Of a stretch of 64,000 nucleotides of DNA, positions 9,010 through 17,726 are shown one piece after another (positions within the stretch are counted from its first letter, which is position 1; the number at the start of each line of letters is the position of its first letter). Origin of the DNA: G965205725 sp965205725 (GTDB lineage: Bacteria > Pseudomonadota > Gammaproteobacteria > Pseudomonadales > Halieaceae); contig OZ242189.1 in assembly GCA_965205725.1 (NCBI GenBank), forward strand, positions 1,612,001 to 1,676,000, in the 5' to 3' direction. Position numbers and translations under genes: made by a program. Below the pieces are notes generated by a model. It saw nothing but the letters and a program-made list of their open reading frames with translations. It had not been told where the DNA came from and did no database searches.

Positions 9010-10194
9010 TTAGATTTCTTTCGCTCTCAGGGGCAGCTTGTGAATCACATTTTCTGTGCTTGGCACTAACGGGCCCAGTTGACCCTGCCACAGCGCATGC
9101 TCCTCGCCCGGCTGCCCATTGGCGGATATGCGCGCCACCACCATCACCCTTTCGAGCTCAGATATCTTTTGCCCCGCCATGGAGTCGCTGTCATCCAAAC
9201 GCACCACGAGTGGAAACTCGCTCGCAGGCAGGCGCTGGACAGCGACAGGCATACGCGAATTGGCCTCGGGGTTACGGGCCAACACAAACAGCACAGCATT
9301 CGGCCCGGTTTCAAGATCACTGGGTGCCTCCACCTGAACGGTAAGACCGAGACCCGTAGGCGTGATTGGCACAGCTTCACCAGGCTCTCCGAGCGCCAAT
9401 TGGGCGCGCCCAATCACATCCTGAATCAATTGCGAACCTGAAGAACCGGGCTGCTCCAACGCCTGTAGCCGCTGCCAATAGTTTATAGCGGCTCGAAACT
9501 GCTGCCTCTCAAACGCAACCATAGCCAGCAGACCCAGCGCAGTGCGCTCGCCGGGGTTGGTATTGAGTGCGCGCTCGGCCAACAACTGGGCGGCCTCGTT
9601 CAGTTTCCGCCCGTCGGCAAGATATGAGGCTTGTGCAGCCAGCGCCAACGCGCTGGCGTCTGTGGGTGACTGCTCAACCAGTCCCAGGTAGACCTCCCTT
9701 GCCTGAGAATAACTCGCAACGCTCATGTAATAGCGGCCCAGCATTGCCTGATAGTGCAAATTCTCGGGTCTCTGTGCGGCGCGCGCAGCGACATCTGCCA
9801 TCAGCGCGTGCACATCGGTATCTGCGGTCTGCTCATCGAAAGACTGGATAGCGCGAGTTAAACGCAAATCCTCCAAACCACCCAATTGCGAATACACCCC
9901 CAGCGAGCCCACCGCTACTGGCAGTATCAGCCATCCACCCCACCGACCAAAACGATAGCCAGCGGTATCCGGTATGGCATCCACACGGTCTTCCAGTAGA
10001 CGCAAACTGGCCTCTTCCAACAGCTCTTTATCGCCCCGCTCTCGCTGAATTTCAGCATTGCGCAAGGTGAACCAATCAAGGTTGTCCTGCCTGACGCTCT
10101 TGCGATGACCACTGCGCATGAACCAGGAGGGGAACACAACAAATATTGTCGCGAGCAGCAGCAGCCCTGCAACACCCGCCCAAAACTCAATCAT
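9010..10194 (-). CDS. ccmI: Cytochrome c biogenesis protein CcmI
   Basis: CcmI is the apocytochrome c chaperone of the Ccm system. The 394-residue product begins with a membrane helix (MIEFWAGVAGLLLLATIFVV), a cytoplasmic loop with the family pattern RHRK-like basic and acidic residues, a second helix near residues 75-95, and a periplasmic TPR region (about 130-270; YMSVASYSQAREVY and ALNTNPGERTALGLLAMVAF), followed by a C-terminal beta-rich domain. Its ATG overlaps the ccmH stop by four bases (10191-10194), so it closes the ccm operon. Length and layout match the fused CcmI form of gammaproteobacteria. Confidence 0.9.
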   Translation of the reverse strand: MIEFWAGVAGLLLLATIFVVFPSWFMRSGHRKSVRQDNLDWFTLRNAEIQRERGDKELLEEASLRLLEDRVDAIPDTAGYRFGRWGGWLILPVAVGSLGVYSQLGGLEDLRLTRAIQSFDEQTADTDVHALMADVAARAAQRPENLHYQAMLGRYYMSVASYSQAREVYLGLVEQSPTDASALALAAQASYLADGRKLNEAAQLLAERALNTNPGERTALGLLAMVAFERQQFRAAINYWQRLQALEQPGSSGSQLIQDVIGRAQLALGEPGEAVPITPTGLGLTVQVEAPSDLETGPNAVLFVLARNPEANSRMPVAVQRLPASEFPLVVRLDDSDSMAGQKISELERVMVVARISANGQPGEEHALWQGQLGPLVPSTENVIHKLPLRAKEI

Positions 10195-10760
10195 TCGGGC
10201 GAGCCTTGTCGAGCCGGTTGTTGTGTAGGCTGTTGTATAGATTGCTGGCCGGACTGTTGCGCGGACTCCTGCGCAGATTGAGTAGACTCCTCCCTCTCCA
10301 GTAGCGCCCGCAGGCGTTCTTTTTCCGAGTCGCTCAATATTGCTTCAGTCACCTTGCGCCCCGAGTGTCGCAGTATCAGTACGATTGCGACCACAGCAAG
10401 GAGCAGCAATCCGGCAGGTGCCAGCCACAGGGCCGCAGTATGCACGCTCCAGCGCGGGCGATAGAGTACAAACTTACCATAGCGCTGCACCATATAATCC
10501 GCTATTTCCTGATCGCTGCGTTCCGCGTGGAGTTGCTCATGCAACTGGGCTCGCAGGTCTGCCGCAATCGGCGCATTCGAATCTGCAATATTTTGATTTT
10601 GGCACTTGGGACAACGCAATTCTTCGCTCAAGGCAAGATAGCGCTGGCGCAATAGCTCGGACTCAAATTCATAGGTCTCAATAACCGCCAGTGATACCGC
10701 AGGCCATAGCGCCAGAACAAATGCTGCGGGCCGTATCGGCAGGCGCGCAACAACTCTCAT
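10191..10760 (-). CDS. ccmH: Cytochrome c maturation protein CcmH
   Basis: CcmH is a membrane-anchored thioredoxin-like factor that keeps the apocytochrome haem-binding cysteines reduced. The 189-residue protein has a signal peptide (cleavage near VSLA), the diagnostic motif LRCPKCQNQNIADSNAPIA with redox cysteines C50 and C53, a membrane helix around 105-125 (LWLAPAGLLLLAVVAIVLIL), and a Gln/Ser-rich tail. It lies 13 nt after ccmG and overlaps ccmI. The separate small CcmH plus separate CcmI arrangement is that of Pseudomonas rather than the fused E. coli form. Confidence 0.95.
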   Translation of the reverse strand: MRVVARLPIRPAAFVLALWPAVSLAVIETYEFESELLRQRYLALSEELRCPKCQNQNIADSNAPIAADLRAQLHEQLHAERSDQEIADYMVQRYGKFVLYRPRWSVHTAALWLAPAGLLLLAVVAIVLILRHSGRKVTEAILSDSEKERLRALLEREESTQSAQESAQQSGQQSIQQPTQQPARQGSPE

Positions 10761-10773
10761 TGCAGAGGCTCAT

Positions 10774-11307
10774 TCATTTGAGTTGTCTAAACACTGGTTC
10801 GAGCGTTTCGCCCCAGATGCGCTCATTGATCACACCGACGTGCCGATAGCGAATAAGACCCGCACTATCGACCAAATAGGTTTCAGGTGCGCCGTAAACA
10901 CCAAGGTCCAGGCCCAGGCTACCCTGGGCATCAACAATATTCAGGCGATATGGGTCGCCTAGCTCTTTGAGCCAGGCCCGTGCCGACGCGCTATCATCTT
11001 TGTAATTCACACCGATAATCGGGACACCCTGTTCCGCCAATCGCAAAAGCCAGGGGTGCTCAACACGGCAAGAGATACACCAGGTCGCCCAGACATTAAA
11101 CAGCGTCGGTTCACCCGTCACATCTTTCAAACCGAGCTCAGGTTTATCCTTATCGCTGCTGTTCAGCGCTGGCAACGCAAATGCAGGAAACGGCTTATCA
11201 ATTAACGCCGATGGCAAAGCCTTGGGGTCAAGCTGTAAACCTCGAGCTAAAAACAAAGCCAGCACCGCAAAGACTATGAGCGGCAGAAACAGTTTAAGCC
11301 GACCCAT
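10774..11307 (-). CDS. ccmG: Thiol:disulfide oxidoreductase CcmG (DsbE)
   Basis: This periplasmic thioredoxin-like protein reduces CcmH and apocytochrome c. The active site is WCISC (Cys77 and Cys80 with the start used here), after a single N-terminal membrane anchor (LKLFLPLIVFAVLALFL). The family block GVYGAPETYLVD with the cis-proline is present. I chose the ATG at 11307 (MGRLKLFLPL), which matches family N-termini and has AGAGG just upstream; a GTG at 11328 would add seven residues. Either start overlaps the 3' end of ccmF, indicating coupling. Confidence 0.95.
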   Translation of the reverse strand: MGRLKLFLPLIVFAVLALFLARGLQLDPKALPSALIDKPFPAFALPALNSSDKDKPELGLKDVTGEPTLFNVWATWCISCRVEHPWLLRLAEQGVPIIGVNYKDDSASARAWLKELGDPYRLNIVDAQGSLGLDLGVYGAPETYLVDSAGLIRYRHVGVINERIWGETLEPVFRQLK

Positions 11308-13285
11308 AGGCCTCTGTTCCCTGCTCACTGGCTGCTAAATCCACCCGCGCTGGCAAGCGTTTTCGATAGCGCCGGTCGCACACCGTGAGTAAACCGCCAA
11401 AGCCTATCAGAATTGCGCCACCCCAAATCCAGCGCACAAATGGCTTGTAGTGCAAGCGAATAGCCCAGCCATCTTCAGCGACCGGCTCACCCATCGCCAC
11501 AAACACATCCCTGAATAATCCAGCGTCTATCGCTGCTTCTGTCATCACCTGTCCCGAGGCTATATAACGACGTTTTTGAGGCGCCAGTTTCAAATAGGGC
11601 CGCGCATCGCCAAACACAGTGAAGCGCGCCTCTTCAGCTATATAGTTCGGGCCTTGCACTACTGCCAGCTCATCAAACTGAAAGCTGAGACCAGCCAGTT
11701 CCTGGGTGTCGCCAGGGCTCATCTTCAGGTCTTTTTCCACCGCGTATTGAGAGGTCAAAATAACACCCAGCACAGCACAGGCAAAACCCAAATGCGCACT
11801 GAACATCCCCCAGTAACTGGGACTTAAGCGTCGCAACCCAACAAGCAGGCCAGGGGCATTGCGGGTGCGCAGCAACAGGTCACGAAGCATTCCCAACACC
11901 AGCCAGGTCGCCAACACAACCGCCAGTGCTACCCACATATTGAAGGCACCGCCGTATACCCAGGGAAACAGTATTCCAATTAGCAGCGCGCTAATCAGCG
12001 GTGCAAGTAGCTCCACTTGCCAGCGTGCAACACTGTCGCGTTTCCAGCGCGCAATAGGTCCTACGCCCATAAACGGAATCAGCGCCGCCATTAAAGGCAG
12101 AAATACAGTATTGAAATAAGGTGGCCCCACCGAGTACTTGCCCTGGCCCAGCGCGTCCATGAGCAACGGAAATAACGTGCCAAACAACACTGTCAATGTC
12201 GCCACGAAAAAAACTGCATTATTGAGCAGTAGCAGGCTTTCCCGGGACAGCACATTGAAACTGATGCGACTTTGCACTGCTGGTGCCCGCAGTGCATAAA
12301 GGGTCAGTGAGCCGCCAACTACAACTGCAAGAAACACTAAAATAAAGAGTCCCCTGGCCGGGTCGGCGGCAAACGCATGTACCGAAGTAAGCACACCTGA
12401 GCGAACTAAAAACGTCCCCAGGAGACTCAATGAAAAGGCAAATATCGCCAGCAGAACAGTCCAGCTTTTAAATAGACCGCGCTTTTCTGTTACCGCCAGG
12501 CTATGCAACAGGGCGGTACCTGCCAGCCAGGGCATAAACGAGGCGTTTTCCACTGGATCCCAGAACCACCAGCCACCCCAGCCCAATTCATAATAAGCCC
12601 ACCAGCTCCCCAACATGATACCGAGGGTCAGAAAAGCCCAGGCAGCATTCGTCCAGGGACGCGACCAACGTGCCCAGGAAGCGTCCAGACGCCCGGCTAG
12701 CAACGCTGCGATGGCAAAAGAGAAAGCTACCGAGAATCCCACATAGCCCATATACAAAAGCGGCGGGTGAACAATGAGGCCGATGTCCTGCAACAGCGGG
12801 TTGAGATCACTGCCATCGGCGGGCACGCCTGGCAAAGTATGCGCAAACGGATTGGACGTGAGCAGGGAAAACAATAGAAAACCCACAGCCACGAATCCCA
12901 TCACCGACAACACTCGGGCCAACACCGGCAGTGGCAACTGACGACTGAATATTGCCACCGCAGCCGTCCATAGTGACAACACTAACGACCACAGTAGCAG
13001 TGAGCCTTCATGGTTGCCCCACACGGCCGAGAACTTAAAAGCTGGAGGTAGCAGACTATTCGAATGTGAAGCGACCAGTGCAACGGAAAAATCATCGGTG
13101 AGAAAGGAGTAGCTCAAAGCCGCAAAGCTAATCGAAACGAAGACACAAACCCCCACTGCCAGTGACGGCGCCAGAGCCATAGCCGTGCCGTTGTCTCGCC
13201 ATGCACCCCACAGGGGCAACAGCGTCAGGCAAACAGCAAGCCCGAGTGCAATTGTGAGCGCAAAATGACCCAGTTCAGGTATCAA
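11294..13285 (-). CDS. ccmF: Haem lyase CcmF
   Basis: CcmF, with CcmH, attaches haem from holo-CcmE to apocytochrome c. The product is a polytopic membrane protein with the tryptophan-rich WGGWWFWDP motif (about 236-244) and conserved histidine blocks (HNEGS-like GNHEGS, VHPPLLYMGYVG). The likely start is the TTG at 13285, whose first bases overlap the ccmE stop (TTGA); it gives IPELGHFAL directly after the initiator, exactly the family N-terminus, and 663 residues. An in-frame ATG at 13318 would add 11 atypical residues inside ccmE. Confidence 0.95.
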   Translation of the reverse strand: MIPELGHFALTIALGLAVCLTLLPLWGAWRDNGTAMALAPSLAVGVCVFVSISFAALSYSFLTDDFSVALVASHSNSLLPPAFKFSAVWGNHEGSLLLWSLVLSLWTAAVAIFSRQLPLPVLARVLSVMGFVAVGFLLFSLLTSNPFAHTLPGVPADGSDLNPLLQDIGLIVHPPLLYMGYVGFSVAFSFAIAALLAGRLDASWARWSRPWTNAAWAFLTLGIMLGSWWAYYELGWGGWWFWDPVENASFMPWLAGTALLHSLAVTEKRGLFKSWTVLLAIFAFSLSLLGTFLVRSGVLTSVHAFAADPARGLFILVFLAVVVGGSLTLYALRAPAVQSRISFNVLSRESLLLLNNAVFFVATLTVLFGTLFPLLMDALGQGKYSVGPPYFNTVFLPLMAALIPFMGVGPIARWKRDSVARWQVELLAPLISALLIGILFPWVYGGAFNMWVALAVVLATWLVLGMLRDLLLRTRNAPGLLVGLRRLSPSYWGMFSAHLGFACAVLGVILTSQYAVEKDLKMSPGDTQELAGLSFQFDELAVVQGPNYIAEEARFTVFGDARPYLKLAPQKRRYIASGQVMTEAAIDAGLFRDVFVAMGEPVAEDGWAIRLHYKPFVRWIWGGAILIGFGGLLTVCDRRYRKRLPARVDLAASEQGTEAYGSA

Positions 13286-13761
13286 GAATCGACTCCGGTA
13301 TGCCCTGTATCTGAACAATTGTCTGGCGCCGCCAGGGCTTTGCTTTTTAACAGTGCATCTGCAACCTCTGGCGGCATATAGTTTTCATCGTGCTTGGCTA
13401 ACACTTCAGTGGCCTGAAATACACCGTTTTCATCGAGGCTGCCTGCCGCGACAACCCCTTCACCCTCGGCAAACAGGTCGGGCAAAATACCTGTATAGGC
13501 AGCCGTCACCGTAGCCTGATAGTCGGTGACCTGAAATTGCACCCGCAGACTGTCGCTGGCGCGCACCACACTGCCGGGGACAACCATGCCACCCATACGA
13601 ATCTGCTGTCCCGCCGGTACCTTGCCGGCAGCGATCTCGGCCGGCGGGAAAAACAAATTGATGTTTCCGCGCAGGCCATACACCACGAGGCCCACCGCCA
13701 AACTCGAAAAGCCGACAATAAACAAAACCACCAGCAAGCGCTGTTTACGCTGTGGGTGCAT
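13282..13761 (-). CDS. ccmE: Haem chaperone CcmE
   Basis: CcmE binds haem covalently in the periplasm and passes it to CcmF. It has a short cytoplasmic start, one membrane helix (LLVVLFIVGFSSLAVGLVVYGL), then an OB-fold ending with the haem-attachment motif KHDENYMPP (His about 124). The start MHPQRKQRL at 13761 resembles family N-termini and lies 5 nt after a GGAGG; a second ATG directly upstream (13764) is equally usable. The beginning of the gene overlaps the end of ccmD by 17 nt and its stop overlaps the ccmF start. Confidence 0.95.
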   Translation of the reverse strand: MHPQRKQRLLVVLFIVGFSSLAVGLVVYGLRGNINLFFPPAEIAAGKVPAGQQIRMGGMVVPGSVVRASDSLRVQFQVTDYQATVTAAYTGILPDLFAEGEGVVAAGSLDENGVFQATEVLAKHDENYMPPEVADALLKSKALAAPDNCSDTGHTGVDS

Positions 13762-13996
13762 CATCGCCTCCACGTTTTTGAAATTCGGCTTGAAACTCTG
13801 TCGAGTACTCTGAATCTACAGAGAGAGATACAATGCGCTTAAGCATACCGCGCTGCTGTTGCACGATTTGACGCGCACGCCACAAGGGCAACAGTATCAA
13901 ACCTGCCGTCAGCACCATAGCGGCCAGGTAGACAAACCAGACATGCGCACCATGCCCATCCATTTGCAGCGCTGCGTGTATCGACTCAAATTGCAT
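13745..13996 (-). CDS. ccmD: Haem exporter accessory protein CcmD
   Basis: CcmD is a small membrane protein that stabilises the CcmABC-CcmE complex and releases holo-CcmE. The 83 residues include the family signature MDGHGAHVWFVYLAAMV, one membrane helix (about 19-40), then a basic cytoplasmic helix. The ATG follows ccmC by 11 nt; the intervening sequence is a 13-bp tandem duplication (GAGGTTCGCAAC twice) that supplies its ribosome binding site. At 83 residues it is slightly longer than typical CcmD because of a C-terminal extension that overlaps ccmE. Confidence 0.9.
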   Translation of the reverse strand: MQFESIHAALQMDGHGAHVWFVYLAAMVLTAGLILLPLWRARQIVQQQRGMLKRIVSLSVDSEYSTEFQAEFQKRGGDDAPTA

Positions 13997-14007
13997 TGTT
14001 GCGAACC

Positions 14008-14766
14008 TCAGTTGCGAACCTCAGGCATCAGCATTTTTTTGACCCAGTTGGCATTTCCCTCTCGCCGCAATATTTCGGCGCGCATATTCAGCAACAGGCT
14101 ACAGGCGAACAGGCAGTAAAACGCCACAATCATCAACCAAAGCGGTTGCAGCATATCAGTATGCATAGTGGATTCTTCGGTGAACCTGATTGTGGCCGGC
14201 TGATGCAGGCTGTACCACCAATCGACAGACTTGTAAATAATGGGGATGTTGACGGTTCCGACCAGGCTTAGCAGTGCTGCCGCCCTGGCTCCGAGCGCCT
14301 CATCCTCCCAGGCGTCATAGAGAGCAATAACACCCATATAAAGGAAAAACAGCACTAACATGGAAGTTACTCGCGCATCCCAGACCCACCAGGTTCCCCA
14401 GGTCGGCTTACCCCAAACTGCACCTGATAGCAGCCCGAGGAAGGTGAAAGCCGCACCAAGCGGTGCCACACTTCTCATGGCGATATCCGCCATCTTCATT
14501 TTCCATATCAGGCTGATACCACCCGCTGCTGCCATGAGGTAGTAACCGGCCAAAGACACCACGGAAGCAGGGACATGCACATAAATAATTCGAAAGCTGT
14601 TGCCCTGGCGAAAATCGGCTGGCGCGTACAGCAAACCCCAGACAGTACCCCACACCAGCAAAAGTAGAGTCAGCGGCAATAGCCAGCGCAAAATCGCCCC
14701 GGAGATGCGATACATCCAGGGTGGGGAGCCGAGTTTATGAAAAAAGGGCCACATGATTTTCAACAA
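14008..14766 (-). CDS. ccmC: Haem exporter membrane protein CcmC
   Basis: CcmC delivers haem to CcmE at the outer face of the inner membrane. The 252-residue polytopic protein carries the tryptophan-rich WGTWWVWDARVTS motif flanked by conserved histidines (VHVPAS upstream, SLHQPAT downstream), six hydrophobic segments and a short basic tail. The start used is the first ATG; MWPFFHKLGSPP at the fifth residue is an alternative with a family-like N-terminus. It is separated from ccmB by about 87 nt, the widest gap in the operon. Confidence 0.95.
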   Translation of the reverse strand: MLKIMWPFFHKLGSPPWMYRISGAILRWLLPLTLLLLVWGTVWGLLYAPADFRQGNSFRIIYVHVPASVVSLAGYYLMAAAGGISLIWKMKMADIAMRSVAPLGAAFTFLGLLSGAVWGKPTWGTWWVWDARVTSMLVLFFLYMGVIALYDAWEDEALGARAAALLSLVGTVNIPIIYKSVDWWYSLHQPATIRFTEESTMHTDMLQPLWLMIVAFYCLFACSLLLNMRAEILRREGNANWVKKMLMPEVRN

Positions 14767-14853
14767 CTGAACAGAAGCACCAGATTATACAGGGGTTGCA
14801 GCGACAAAACCTGCCCTGTCGCAAGTGACCGTCACCAGAATCCCGAAGCGCCA

Positions 14854-15531
14854 CTACCCAGCCTCCACGGAAAGCCGAACCCCGGCGGCACAGGCAAATG
14901 GAGCCAGCGCAACTGCCAGTGAAAGCATACCTGCGAGTATGAGCAATTGGGGCTGCGCCGACTGTGCCAGTGCAGCGGCACGAACAGCGCTGCTGCCAAA
15001 TATCAGCACTGGCAGGTACAGCGGCAACAGCAACAGAGACAGCAACATTCCGCCACGTCTGACACCAACCGTTAACGCAGCGCCTATGCTGGCCAGCAAG
15101 CTTAACACCGCAGTTCCCAACAGCAGGCTCAACATTAACACCGGCCACGCCTCCCCTGGCAACTGCAACATCAGCGCAAACAGAGGTGCCAAAATAACCA
15201 GCGGCAGGCCGGCCACCAACCAGTGTCCAGCCGCGTAGACAAGGCAGCCAACAAACAAAGGTTGCGGCGCCAGTACCAGTTGTTCAAGAGAACCGTCTTC
15301 GTAATCACCGCGAAACAAACTTTCCGCAGCCATCAGAGTCGCCAACAGGGCCACGATCCAAAATATGCCCGGAGCAAAACGGGCCAGGATAGCGGGGTCT
15401 GGGCCAATACCGACAGGAAACAGCATCACCACCATAGCGAAAAACAGTAGCGGATTGAGCACCTCAGCAGGACGACGCACTGCCAGCAACAACTGCCTGC
15501 GCAACAGGGCCCACCCATAGCGACCGCTCAC
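14854..15531 (-). CDS. ccmB: Haem exporter permease CcmB
   Basis: CcmB is the membrane subunit of the CcmAB ABC complex needed to release holo-CcmE from CcmC. At 225 residues with six hydrophobic segments it fits the family; the family block PLLFFAMVVMLFPVGIGPDP and the motif ESLFRGDYEDGSLEQL near residue 70 are diagnostic. Its ATG overlaps the ccmA stop by four bases, so the two subunits are translationally coupled. Confidence 0.95.
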   Translation of the reverse strand: MSGRYGWALLRRQLLLAVRRPAEVLNPLLFFAMVVMLFPVGIGPDPAILARFAPGIFWIVALLATLMAAESLFRGDYEDGSLEQLVLAPQPLFVGCLVYAAGHWLVAGLPLVILAPLFALMLQLPGEAWPVLMLSLLLGTAVLSLLASIGAALTVGVRRGGMLLSLLLLPLYLPVLIFGSSAVRAAALAQSAQPQLLILAGMLSLAVALAPFACAAGVRLSVEAG

Positions 15532-16160
15532 GAGTAAGCCCCCAATAGAACACGCCTGAGCGGGTATGAGACCGCTACCGGCTGGTGAGAAGTCACCACG
15601 ACCGCCCCCCCTCGCGCTGCGTGCGTTGCCAAATGCGCTGACAGGGCCTTAACACCAGCCTTGTCAATTAATGTGAACGGTTCATCCAGCAACCACAGCG
15701 GTGGCCGCTCTGAACGATCACTGCTATCCGAATCAATGACCGGGCCGAGAAACAGCCGAGCCAGATTTACCCGCCGCAACTGCCCTGCGGACAACGCCTG
15801 GCAGGGCACGTCCTCATAGCCGCAGAGGCCAACGCTGCGCAATGCCTCGTCGGCTCGCGCAACCTGCCAGTTATTCGCCTTGCAATACCACTGCAAGTTT
15901 TCCCTGGGAGTCAGCAAGGCTTTAATTGCTGGCTTATGCCCCAGATATAAGAGTGGCCCGTGATGACGTTGTATAGCAGCCTCTGCGCTGTAGTTCGCCA
16001 GGCCGGCCATATACCGCAGTAAGCTGGTTTTGCCGGCACCGTTGTCACCTTCTATCTGGATAAAATCCCCCGCAGCCACCGACAGGTTAAAGCTGCTAAG
16101 CAGGCTCCGGCCGCCTCGCCGCAGCGTCAAATCGTCAATAGAGAGCAGCTTGCCTGCCAC
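15528..16160 (-). CDS. ccmA: Haem exporter ATP-binding protein CcmA
   Basis: CcmA is the ATPase subunit of CcmAB. The 210-residue protein has Walker A GDNGAGKTS (about 38-46), the ABC signature LSAGQLRRVNLARL, Walker B LWLLDEP and a switch histidine in TSHQP. It heads the ccm operon proper and starts only 18 nt after the ttcA stop codon, so ttcA may be co-transcribed. The signature is the CcmA-type LSAGQ rather than LSGGQ, supporting the assignment independently of context. Confidence 0.95.
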   Translation of the reverse strand: MAGKLLSIDDLTLRRGGRSLLSSFNLSVAAGDFIQIEGDNGAGKTSLLRYMAGLANYSAEAAIQRHHGPLLYLGHKPAIKALLTPRENLQWYCKANNWQVARADEALRSVGLCGYEDVPCQALSAGQLRRVNLARLFLGPVIDSDSSDRSERPPLWLLDEPFTLIDKAGVKALSAHLATHAARGGAVVVTSHQPVAVSYPLRRVLLGAYS

Positions 16161-16178
16161 GTTCCGGGACCCGTCGCT

Positions 16179-17021
16179 CTAGAGATTAACGACGTTTATG
16201 CCGGGCAGATGAATATCTTCATCAATTGCTACCCGCAGAGACCGAAAATCAAACAAATCAATGTCTCCCAACTGGGACGGCGCCACATTGCAGATGCTGC
16301 GAAAAATTGTATTTGTACGGCCGGGGTACTCTCGCTCCCAGCTCAACAACATTTTCTTGATCTGCACCCGTTGCAGATTGTTCTGCGAGCCGCACAGGTT
16401 ACACGGAATAATCGGGAAGGCCTTATAGTCGGCAAATTCAGCGAGATCCTTCTCCTTGCAATAGGCCAGCGGACGAATAACAACATGACGACCATCGTCA
16501 CTGAGCAGCTTGGGTGGCATAGCTTTCAAAATCCCGCCGAAGAACATATTGAGAAAGAGGGTCTCGACGATGTCGTCCCGGTGATGGCCCAGGGCAATAC
16601 GTGTCGCACCAATACTCTGCGCGAAGCCATACAAACTCCCACGGCGCAATCTTGAGCACAGGCCGCAGGTCGTCTTACCCTCAGGCACTCGTTGCTTCAC
16701 TATGCTGTAGGTGTCTTTCTCGAGAATGTAGTAAGAGATGCTGAGCTCTGCCAGATACTGCGGCAACACATGCTCGGGGAAACCCGGTTGTTTTTGGTCT
16801 AGATTAACCGCAATCAGTTCAAAATTAACCGGTGCGCTACGCTGCAAACTAATTAAAACATCCAGCATCCCATAGGAATCCTTGCCGCCAGACAGGCAGA
16901 CCATGATCCGATCACCCTCTTCGATCATGTTGTAATCTGCTATAGCCTTGCCCACATTGCGCCGCAAACGCTTCTGCAACTTATTGAACCCGGTTTTTTC
17001 CTTTTTTGACAGTGCCCGCAC
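16179..17021 (-). CDS. ttcA: tRNA 2-thiocytidine biosynthesis protein TtcA
   Basis: TtcA thiolates cytidine 32 of certain tRNAs using an iron-sulfur cluster and ATP. The PP-loop SGGKDS, the TTCGLCSRLRR CxxC motif and a further cysteine in IPCNLCG are all present. The frame is open further upstream to an ATG at 17201, but that extension (about 60 residues) resembles no TtcA and overlaps a truncated methyltransferase. The GTG at 17021 gives a family-like N-terminus leading into LQKRLRRNVGKAIADYNMI, though its ribosome binding site is weak. The natural 5' region has probably been lost in a rearrangement. Confidence 0.9.
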   Translation of the reverse strand: MRALSKKEKTGFNKLQKRLRRNVGKAIADYNMIEEGDRIMVCLSGGKDSYGMLDVLISLQRSAPVNFELIAVNLDQKQPGFPEHVLPQYLAELSISYYILEKDTYSIVKQRVPEGKTTCGLCSRLRRGSLYGFAQSIGATRIALGHHRDDIVETLFLNMFFGGILKAMPPKLLSDDGRHVVIRPLAYCKEKDLAEFADYKAFPIIPCNLCGSQNNLQRVQIKKMLLSWEREYPGRTNTIFRSICNVAPSQLGDIDLFDFRSLRVAIDEDIHLPGINVVNL

Positions 17022-17118
17022 GCTTTCTGTTTCCGCCCTCTTGCTGGCTGCGGATTTTACGTGTTTTAGCGACAAATCCCAATGCAGGGAGGAAGTATAT
17101 TCCAATAGAGAAATGATA

Positions 17119-17643
17119 CTAACCAGGACTGCGTCCGACGGTACATATTTTATTGGGGTTATTGGGGTCTCCCATGATATGACTCCTATCGGTTTCTTCA
17201 CAGATGACTAAATACCCGCCGGGGCGAAGGCAGCGGAGAATTTCCTGGGCTACACTTTTTACGGTGGGGCTGGCAAGATGTTGCAAGAACGTGAATGTGG
17301 TAATGAGATCAAAACGGTCACTCGGTAACCCTGTAGAGGACAAATCATTAACATTGATAAACTCTATTTCCGGGATAAATTGTCTCGCCTCATTCACCAG
17401 TTGTGGCTCCCTTTCAACACCGAATACATCAGATGTGAATTCAGTGAGAACCTGGGTCATACGCCCAAAACCGCAGCCAAATTCAACAGCCGATGAAATA
17501 TGCTTTTGGTTGCGCACAATATTTAGACAGCTTCTTAGATCACAGTGCTCTTTGTAGGTTCTGACCATCATTTTTGTATCGTTAACGTCAACTACGTGCT
17601 TCCTCTTGTATATTTCTCGTTCTCCAGTGGCATGAGATTTCAT
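17119..17643 (-). pseudogene. Class I SAM-dependent methyltransferase, C-terminally truncated
   Basis: The 174 residues include the SAM-binding motif I VEFGCGFGRMTQVL (about 53-66), the acidic end of strand 2 (GVERE), and motif IV/V regions FDLITTFTFLQHL and ILRCLRPGGYLVICEE. It breaks off in the segment ICTVGRSPG immediately before the ttcA upstream region; relatives normally continue with another conserved helix and strand after such a GRS motif. The truncation point coincides with the abnormal ttcA 5' extension, so a deletion joined the two genes. A short functional enzyme cannot be excluded. Substrate is unknown. Confidence 0.6.
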
Positions 17644-17726
17644 AGGGTTATAACCTCGGCGTGGCGGTAATTCAGGCGCTCCAGGGCGGGCTTTGTCATG
17701 TTACTACTATTCTCAAGGCAGAGGCA

